From an uncultured Bacilli bacterium (GTDB taxonomy: Bacteria; Bacillota_I; Bacilli_A; RF39; UBA660), in NCBI GenBank assembly GCA_947594675.1, contig CANQEF010000023.1:1-11801 (forward strand): a stretch of DNA of 11,801 nucleotides, read 5' to 3'. The notes beneath the pieces are model-generated. The model saw only the letters and a program-made list of their open reading frames with translations. It was not told the DNA's origin and made no database searches. Below are positions 7,271 to 11,801 of this stretch, piece after piece. Every line of letters starts with the position of its first letter. Within the stretch, counting starts at the first letter, position 1. The position numbers and the translations under genes were made by a program.

Positions 7271-8812
7271 TTATATATCTAATTCATTAGTGTTTATTTC
7301 TTTTTTATATTCATTAATTATTAAAGAAGTTGTTGTAAGGAGCATTGAGGCTATTGATAGAGCATTTTTTAAAATATTTATAACTACTTCTGTAGCATCT
7401 AAAATATCAGTAGTATTTTCGTCTTCAAATAAATTGGTTTTGACATTATAAATTTTTTGAAAATTACTTTTTCTTATTTCACTTATTATTTGTTCTTCAT
7501 TAACACCTGCATTATAAAGTATTTGTCTTAATATCTCACTTAAGCATTTTTTAAATATTTTACTGGCATGATCTTTACTATTTAAATTATCGCTTATTTC
7601 ATAGAACAAAACACCACCACCTAAAACAACACCATTTAAGGCTGAATTTATTGCTCCTATAGCATCATCATAGCGCATCTTTTTTTCTTTTCGTTCTGTT
7701 TTTGTTAAAGCACCTACTTCTATTTCAACAATTCCTTCTCGAAACATGGCTAATCTTTTATTTAAAAATTCTCTTTCAAAGTCGTCATTTTCTTCTCCCA
7801 ACTTTTTTTCTATTTCGGCAATTTTTCTTTCTATTTTATTGTTTTTGTCATAAATAAAAGCTACTTCTTCTTTAGTTATTTTTACATCTTTACAACTGCC
7901 CACATTATTATAAGTTATGTTGTTTTCGCAAACTTTACTATTCGTGATTAAAGATAAATCATTCATGATATCAATTTTTCTTTTGCCAAACTCACTCCAT
8001 TTTAATAAATAAATACCTACATTTTCTTCTAAGAATAATGACAATATTTGCTTTATAAAATAGTCACTGTAAAATTCACTGATTATAACTAACTTTTCTT
8101 TGCGAATTATTATCTCATTTACCAATTCGCCAATTTCTTCTAAATCATTTAATCCATCATTTATTAGCAAAATATTTGGCTTGGTAATATTAATTTCTTC
8201 TTCATCTTTAAAAAAGTAAAAAGATGCAATAACGCTGTCAATAATATAACCATTTTTTCTTTTAATAATTGTTTTTTCTTTTTTTCCTTCTGTTATTTTT
8301 ATGGAAGAACTATCTTTAACACTTAAATAAGCTTGATAAATATTTTCAGCAATTTCTTTTGAATTACTGGATGTATAAGCTATTTTTTTTAATTCTAAAT
8401 CTGTTGGAATATGACTTTTATCCTTTATTATTTTAATAATTTCTTCTAATTTTTTAGATAATTCTTTTTTTAATAAAATTGGATTAATTCCTTCTTCTAT
8501 TAAACTAACTCCTTCTTTATAAATTTTTTGTAGCAAAACTAATGTGGAAGTTGTTCCATCACCTACATTAGTATTTGTCTTTATTGAGGCTTCTTTTGCT
8601 AATTCTAGTATAGTATTTATAACTTCATCATCGCTTTCAATGTTAGAGGCAATTGTTACTCCATCGTTGGTAATAAAAGGACTAAAAGAAGAGTGATCAA
8701 TTATAACGTTACTCCCTTTAGGCCCTAAAGTTGTTTTTACTGTATCACAAAGCAAATCAATGGCTTGATTCATTTTTGATCGTAATTCTAAACCACTTAC
8801 TACTTTTTTCAT
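7271..8812 (-). CDS. Divergent GroEL-like (Cpn60) chaperonin in a DNA-repair operon
   Basis: Group I chaperonin homologue, 513 residues against about 540 for GroEL. The ATPase (equatorial) residues are kept: LGPKG 29-33, ITNDGVT 47-53 (D50, like GroEL D52), GDGTT 84-88 (D85, like D87), RYDDA 380-384 (D383, like the catalytic D398), GGG 398-400, N456 and D472 (like N479 and D495), and the terminal NALSIASMLLTTTSLI. The apical domain is much changed: the GroEL RGYLSPYF region reads NGYIIDSVIASFYFF, and the KAPGFGDRR region reads KWSEFGKRK. The GGM-rich C-terminal tail is absent. These changes hit substrate and GroES contacts, so a specialised or GroES-independent role is plausible (inference). 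No groES or CIRCE element is present. Its ATG overlaps the stop of the DUF4130 gene (ATGA), so it is the third gene of the SOS-box operon. No clear terminator follows. Confidence 0.88.
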   Translation of the reverse strand: MKKVVSGLELRSKMNQAIDLLCDTVKTTLGPKGSNVIIDHSSFSPFITNDGVTIASNIESDDEVINTILELAKEASIKTNTNVGDGTTSTLVLLQKIYKEGVSLIEEGINPILLKKELSKKLEEIIKIIKDKSHIPTDLELKKIAYTSSNSKEIAENIYQAYLSVKDSSSIKITEGKKEKTIIKRKNGYIIDSVIASFYFFKDEEEINITKPNILLINDGLNDLEEIGELVNEIIIRKEKLVIISEFYSDYFIKQILSLFLEENVGIYLLKWSEFGKRKIDIMNDLSLITNSKVCENNITYNNVGSCKDVKITKEEVAFIYDKNNKIERKIAEIEKKLGEENDDFEREFLNKRLAMFREGIVEIEVGALTKTERKEKKMRYDDAIGAINSALNGVVLGGGVLFYEISDNLNSKDHASKIFKKCLSEILRQILYNAGVNEEQIISEIRKSNFQKIYNVKTNLFEDENTTDILDATEVVINILKNALSIASMLLTTTSLIINEYKKEINTNELDI

Positions 8813-9558
8813 TTCTCATCACTCACTTCTATTATATATTTCCAATATTTTTTAGGCATAAAATTCATTCGACACCTATCATTTTTTCTTTCTTTAATCC
8901 CAACAGTTTTATAAAATGTTTTCCATAACTGTTGCATGTTTTCTTCAGTAGAACTAAAATTTGTTACAAAGGAAAAGTTGTCTTCCGAAACTATATAAAT
9001 ATTTTTCTTATCATAGACACTTAATAATTTTCTGTTTACATCTTTAATAATAAAATATTCATTACATAATCTATTTTGAAAGTGTTTTGATAAAATAAAT
9101 AAAATATCATTTTCGGGATTTATTTCTCCATATAAGCAGCCATTTTCTAATTCTTTAAAGCGTAAAAAGCCTTTAAATTTATGATTTTCTCTACCTACAT
9201 ATTTTTCTATTTTTAAAGCTCTTTGAACACTTTTTAAATTTCGCATATAATAAATTTTATCTTTATACTTTAGACTATGTACTAAAAAATAATAGATTAT
9301 TATTTCTTTGTTTTTATCATTAGAACTAAATATATAATAGACAGTTTTAAATATACGTTTAGAAAATATTTGTAAAAATTGTTCATAGTTTTCTTCTAAA
9401 GAAATATCTAATTTCATAGTTTCTTCTAGTAAATTTGGCTGATACATCTCATTTTTTATGTTTAAGGGAATTATTCTTTTCTTTATTAAAAGTAGACATA
9501 AATTTAGAAGAGTACTAAAGGAGCCATCGTACAAATAAACATAATTTTCTTTAGTCAT
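8809..9558 (-). CDS. DUF4130 / TIGR03915 family putative DNA metabolism protein
   Basis: The family is the usual partner of the TIGR03916 radical SAM protein; a related domain is also found fused to UdgX-type uracil-DNA glycosylase. The biochemical role is not known to me. Seen in 249 residues: N-terminal VYLYDGSFSTLL (YDGSF 10-14); core REN-HKFKGFLRF 123-134 with the conserved GRENHKF; GCLYGEINPENDILFILSKHFQNR 140-163; ExxxxQQLWKTFYKTVGIKER 205-224; terminal MPKKYWKYIIE 234-244. Order and length fit a complete protein. It starts 8 bases inside the radical SAM gene (ATGACTAA overlap) with no good separate ribosome site, so translation probably couples to the upstream gene. It overlaps the chaperonin start by 4 bases. 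Confidence 0.85.
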   Translation of the reverse strand: MTKENYVYLYDGSFSTLLNLCLLLIKKRIIPLNIKNEMYQPNLLEETMKLDISLEENYEQFLQIFSKRIFKTVYYIFSSNDKNKEIIIYYFLVHSLKYKDKIYYMRNLKSVQRALKIEKYVGRENHKFKGFLRFKELENGCLYGEINPENDILFILSKHFQNRLCNEYFIIKDVNRKLLSVYDKKNIYIVSEDNFSFVTNFSSTEENMQQLWKTFYKTVGIKERKNDRCRMNFMPKKYWKYIIEVSDEK

Positions 9559-10768
9559 TAAATAATACCAATTGTTCTATTTTAGAATTTTGTTCTTTTA
9601 CCTTTTCTTCTAAAATTAAGTTTCTTTCTATAAAATTCTTTTTAAAAAAATTTATGTTGGTAAAATATTTTCCGTCACAGGTAATAAAGTATTTGGCTCT
9701 TTTTAAAACAATACCCATTTTACTTAAATCATTGAATGTAATTTTAAAATAGCGTCTAGATGAAACGATTCTTTTAGCTGAGATAGGACCAATTCCTGGA
9801 ATTTTTAATAGGTCATTATATGTTACAGTATTTATTTCTTTAGGAAACTCTTCTAAATGTCTTAAGGCCCAATCTGCTTTTGGATCAATTAATAGATTAA
9901 AATTAGGATTATCTTTATTTAAAACATCATCAACTTTAAAATTATAAAAACGTAAAAGCCAATCTGCTTGATAAAGTCGATTTTCTCTAACTAAAGGTGG
10001 TAATTTTATGCTTGGCAACAATTTATCATTATTTACAGGTATATAAGCTGAATAAAAAACTCTTTTTAATTTATAATTATTGTACATTTGTTCACTTTTA
10101 CTCATGATATCTAAATCGCTTTCCTTCGTTGCACCAATAATCATCTGTGTACTTTGACCAGCTGGTACAAACTTTCTACTATTATTATTCTTAACATATT
10201 TCATAATTTTACTAACTTTTTCACTATCTTTATTGGGGGCAAGTAATTTTAAGCCAGACTCGGTAGGCAATTCAACGTTAGCACTCAATCTATCAACTAA
10301 ACTGCCTAAGCGTTTTAGCAAAACTTCACTGGCTCCGGGAATTGCTTTAGCGTGTATATAACCACCAAAATGATATTTATTTCTAAGTAAGCTAATTGTC
10401 TCTATTATAAGATTCATCGTATAATCGGGACTTTTTATAATACCAGAACTTAAGAATAGGCCTTCTATATAATTTCTTCTGTAGAAATTAATGACTAATT
10501 GACAAACTTCTTCTGGTGTAAAACAAGCTCTCTTGATGTTATTACTTCTTCTATTAAGACAGTATTTACAATCAAAGATACAGCAATTAGTCATGAGTAT
10601 TTTAAGTAAAGAAATACATCGGCCATCGCTAGAAAAAGAGTGACATATACCAGCGACATTAGTATTACCAATACTACTTTTTCCCCTACCCTTACTACCA
10701 CTCGAAGAACAGGATGCATCATATTTAGCGCTGTCTGCAAGGATAGTTAATTTTTCCTTTATGTCCAT
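9551..10768 (-). CDS. Putative DNA modification/repair radical SAM protein (TIGR03916 type)
   Basis: Predicted 4Fe-4S radical SAM enzyme acting on nucleic acid; the exact reaction is unknown. Numbering from ATG 10768 (405 residues): N-terminal conserved KYDASCSSSGSKG (C20), GICHSFSSDGRCISLLKILMTN (C42, C51), then the cluster motif C63-IFD-C67-KY-C70 (CX3CX2C). The barrel follows, with SSGI 108-111, RLSANVELPTESG and the AGQSTQMIIGA stretch. A helix-hairpin-helix (LLKIPGIGPISAKRIVSSRR, 320-339) supports DNA binding. The protein ends QLVLFND; QLVLF resembles the sliding-clamp binding pentapeptide. The frame opens at GTG 10780, but GGTGAT lies 4 bases before ATG 10768, and GTG 10780 falls at or upstream of the predicted transcript start. 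First gene of the three-gene operon, under a probable LexA box. Confidence 0.9.
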   Translation of the reverse strand: MDIKEKLTILADSAKYDASCSSSGSKGRGKSSIGNTNVAGICHSFSSDGRCISLLKILMTNCCIFDCKYCLNRRSNNIKRACFTPEEVCQLVINFYRRNYIEGLFLSSGIIKSPDYTMNLIIETISLLRNKYHFGGYIHAKAIPGASEVLLKRLGSLVDRLSANVELPTESGLKLLAPNKDSEKVSKIMKYVKNNNSRKFVPAGQSTQMIIGATKESDLDIMSKSEQMYNNYKLKRVFYSAYIPVNNDKLLPSIKLPPLVRENRLYQADWLLRFYNFKVDDVLNKDNPNFNLLIDPKADWALRHLEEFPKEINTVTYNDLLKIPGIGPISAKRIVSSRRYFKITFNDLSKMGIVLKRAKYFITCDGKYFTNINFFKKNFIERNLILEEKVKEQNSKIEQLVLFND

Positions 10769-10772
10769 ATCA

Positions 10773-10778
10773 ATCACC
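10773..10778 (-). promoter_or_regulatory. Ribosome binding site for the radical SAM gene
   Basis: Minus strand GGTGAT, 4 bases before ATG 10768, matching the 5' part of the AGGAGGTGAT consensus. It supports this start over GTG 10780 or GTG 10777. Confidence 0.55.
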
Positions 10779-10784
10779 ACTATC

Positions 10785-10813
10785 AGTGTAACATAGAAAA
10801 TTTAAAAAGTAAA
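10785..10813 (-). promoter_or_regulatory. Promoter of the radical SAM-DUF4130-chaperonin operon
   Basis: Minus strand: -35 TTTACT (4/6) at 10808-10813, 17-base spacer, extended -10 TGT-TACACT. The predicted start near 10778 gives a very short leader. A weaker alternative uses TTTAAC and TTAAAT about 20 bases upstream. In both readings the LexA-like box lies inside the promoter. Confidence 0.45.
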
Positions 10814-10823
10814 CATTTGTTCG
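10810..10823 (-). promoter_or_regulatory. Probable LexA (SOS) box
   Basis: The minus strand reads CGAACAAATGTTTA. The Bacillus-type LexA/DinR consensus is CGAACRNRYGTTYC or -G, so 13 of 14 positions agree, including both GAAC and GTT half-site cores. It overlaps the -35 hexamer, where bound LexA would block RNA polymerase. This predicts induction of the three-gene operon by DNA damage. I see no equal match near the other promoters of the window. Confidence 0.7.
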
Positions 10824-10872
10824 TTAAAATTTATTACCAATTTTTTCTAAATGGACACAAATTTTAAAAAAA

Positions 10873-10894
10873 AGCAATTATTTAACAAATTGCT
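10873..10894 (-). terminator. Hairpin with minus-strand T run between divergent genes
   Basis: Arms AGCAATT (10873-10879) and AATTGCT (10888-10894) form a 7-bp stem; extended inward, 9 of 11 positions are symmetric. On the minus strand eight T follow, so it looks like a terminator. No minus-strand gene lies upstream of it, so it may stop antisense transcripts, or be an operator for the plus-strand gene, since it covers that gene's -35 region. Confidence 0.4.
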
Positions 10895-10906
10895 GAAAAA
10901 ATAGTT

Positions 10907-10912
10907 TATAAT
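10907..10912 (+). promoter_or_regulatory. -10 element of the zinc-ribbon membrane protein gene
   Basis: TATAAT, 24 bases before the ATG. The best -35 is TTAACA (10882-10887), at a long 19-base spacing and inside the 10873-10894 palindrome, so a regulator bound there could control this promoter. Confidence 0.45.
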
Positions 10913-10935
10913 TAGGATAATAAGTAGGTGATGTA

Positions 10936-11493
10936 ATGATTTGCCCTAATTGTGGAAAACCACTTCATAGAGATTTTTGTATGCATTGTGGCTATATGCT
11001 AAATGGAAATATAATTGATACTAAAAAGAAAGTGGAATCATCTAAATTAGAAAAATATTTAGGAAATGATTTTGAAACAGTCATTCATAATACGAATACT
11101 AAAACTATTTTTTTCTTGGGACCTCTTTATTTTAGTTATCGTAATTATTTTGTTTTAGGGACTATTCTTACTTTTTTAGATCTCTATGTAATTTTTAAAT
11201 CAAGGGTAATTGCTCAAACTTTTCTTAATACTTACCTACTAAGTTTTTATTTAAATTTTAACATACCAGTTATGATAGTTACTTTTTTAATTTCTAGATT
11301 ATTCTATATTATAATGGCTAACGAAATTTACTTGAAATTATTAAATAGAAAAATAGCAAGAGGAAAAAAGACTATCTTAAAAGAAAATGATTGTAGCAAA
11401 TTAAATGTATTTTTATCTATTATACTTGTCATAATTTTTATTATTATTTATTTAATTATTTTATTTATAAACACTCATTACATTAGAAGTTAG
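10936..11493 (+). CDS. Zinc-ribbon integral membrane protein of unknown function
   Basis: 185 residues. The N-terminus is a zinc ribbon, CPNCGKPL-HRDFCMHCGY, with Cys at 3, 6, 15 and 18. A charged linker of about 30 residues follows, then three to four hydrophobic segments (about 57-88, 95-127 and 157-178) separated by a basic loop (LLNRKIARGKKTILKE). The stretch FFLGPLYFSYRNYFVLG resembles the F-GP-W-YR motif of DUF2628-type membrane proteins, a loose match. Such zinc-ribbon membrane proteins are common in Firmicutes and mostly uncharacterised. The start is clear: AGGTGAT lies 3 bases before the ATG. It is divergent from the SOS-box operon, and whether the two are linked cannot be told. Transcription probably ends at the hairpin near 11680, some 190 bases on. 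Confidence 0.8.
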   Translation: MICPNCGKPLHRDFCMHCGYMLNGNIIDTKKKVESSKLEKYLGNDFETVIHNTNTKTIFFLGPLYFSYRNYFVLGTILTFLDLYVIFKSRVIAQTFLNTYLLSFYLNFNIPVMIVTFLISRLFYIIMANEIYLKLLNRKIARGKKTILKENDCSKLNVFLSIILVIIFIIIYLIILFINTHYIRS

Positions 11494-11801
11494 TTTTTTA
11501 CTGTTTTTTAAAAATATGACTTTTGTTGATAATTTTAGTGGAAATTTTTAATTTTGGAATTTTTAGGGAAACTTTAAAAGAAAATTGGAAATTTTGAAAA
11601 GCTTTTCTATATCTTTAGTTTCTTTTGAATCAAGTAAAAACAAATGGTATGATTCGTGTTATAAAAGTATTAAAGCTAAAAAAACTGAATAGAAATTAAA
11701 TTCTTATTCAGTTTTTCATAATCTAAATGGTCCGGTCTTTAAAGCGATTTCAAACTTTTTATTTACCATATTTTTTATTATTTAATTAACATTTACCTCA
11801 A
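11494..11801. other. Intergenic stretch without a convincing gene
   Basis: Very AT-rich. It holds an irregular cluster of GGAAATTTT-like words (near 11540, 11556, 11567 and 11587), an open but ATG-less plus-strand frame ending in TAG just inside the terminator (about 11567-11692), the bidirectional terminator (11680-11716) and a 17-codon minus-strand frame (11716-11769). None has a ribosome binding site. A minus-strand gene ending just beyond or at the right edge is likely, because the terminator also faces that way. Confidence 0.5.
11680..11716. terminator. Bidirectional intrinsic terminator
   Basis: Arms AAAAACTGAATA-GAA and TTC-TTATTCAGTTTTT pair over about 15 bp with one bulge and a 6-base loop. 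T runs flank both ends: five on the plus strand, seven on the minus strand. It probably serves the zinc-ribbon gene from the left and an unseen minus-strand gene from the right. Confidence 0.7.

Noticed and set aside
7251..7451. Plus-strand frame over the chaperonin 3' end
   Set aside because: Antisense to conserved chaperonin C-terminal coding sequence; no ribosome site.
8731..8928. Plus-strand frame over the chaperonin/DUF4130 junction
   Set aside because: Antisense to two conserved proteins.
2577..9558. Mycoplasma genetic code (TGA = Trp)
   Set aside because: Trp codons in MnmA are TGG, and TGA is a sensible stop in rarA and the DUF4130 gene, where the next gene begins at once.
10851..10904. 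Plus-strand 17-codon Lys-rich frame MDTNFKKKQLFNKLLKK
   Set aside because: No ribosome site, overlaps the palindrome and promoter region, and Lys/Asn/Leu-rich frames arise easily in A-rich DNA.
10769..10935. CIRCE/HrcA operator expected for a groEL operon
   Set aside because: No TTAGCACTC-N9-GAGTGCTAA or near match in the promoter region; a LexA-type box is found instead.
11540..11596. Repeat array of GGAAATTTT-like words
   Set aside because: Four imperfect copies at irregular spacing (16, 11 and 20 bases); compatible with chance in AT-rich spacer, and not CRISPR-like.

Overview
The DNA is strongly AT-rich. Genes are short-spaced and use Firmicutes-type ribosome binding sites (AGGTGAT, GAGGTGG, AGGAG). 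Trp is written TGG and TGA is a stop (it ends rarA and the DUF4130 gene), so genetic code 11 applies. MnmA has the long NWDS...ICPQE loop that I associate with mollicute and erysipelotrichial proteins. Together these suggest an uncultured gut-type Bacilli/Erysipelotrichia or standard-code Mycoplasmatota lineage (RF39-like), not a code-4 mycoplasma. This placement is inference. No tRNA, rRNA, insertion sequence, phage gene or CRISPR array is visible.

Left part (1-3700): a MurE-type muramyl ligase (minus) ends at a hairpin terminator. It shares a divergent promoter region with an arginase (plus). The arginase converges on mnmA (minus), with only 3 bases between the stop codons. The arginase terminator appears to lie inside the mnmA 3' end.

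Middle (3744-7205): a minus-strand operon starts at a strong promoter (7177-7205). It carries a membrane-anchored protein of unknown function, a metallo-beta-lactamase-fold hydrolase, the AAA+ recombination factor RarA and a small two-helix membrane protein. Gaps are about 10 bases or overlaps. mnmA has its own promoter inside the 3' end of the last gene.

Right part (7271-10823): the most interesting locus. Three minus-strand genes overlap by 8 and 4 bases: a radical SAM putative DNA modification/repair protein (TIGR03916 type), its usual partner DUF4130/TIGR03915, and a divergent GroEL-like chaperonin. The chaperonin keeps the ATPase residues but has a changed apical domain and no groES beside it. 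The promoter region contains CGAACAAATGTTTA, a 13/14 match to the Firmicutes LexA (SOS) box, overlapping the -35 element. The chaperonin therefore looks like part of a DNA-damage-inducible operon. The radical SAM protein ends in QLVLF, which resembles a sliding-clamp binding peptide.

Right end (10936-11801): a divergently transcribed zinc-ribbon membrane protein, followed by about 300 bases with a bidirectional terminator and no convincing gene.
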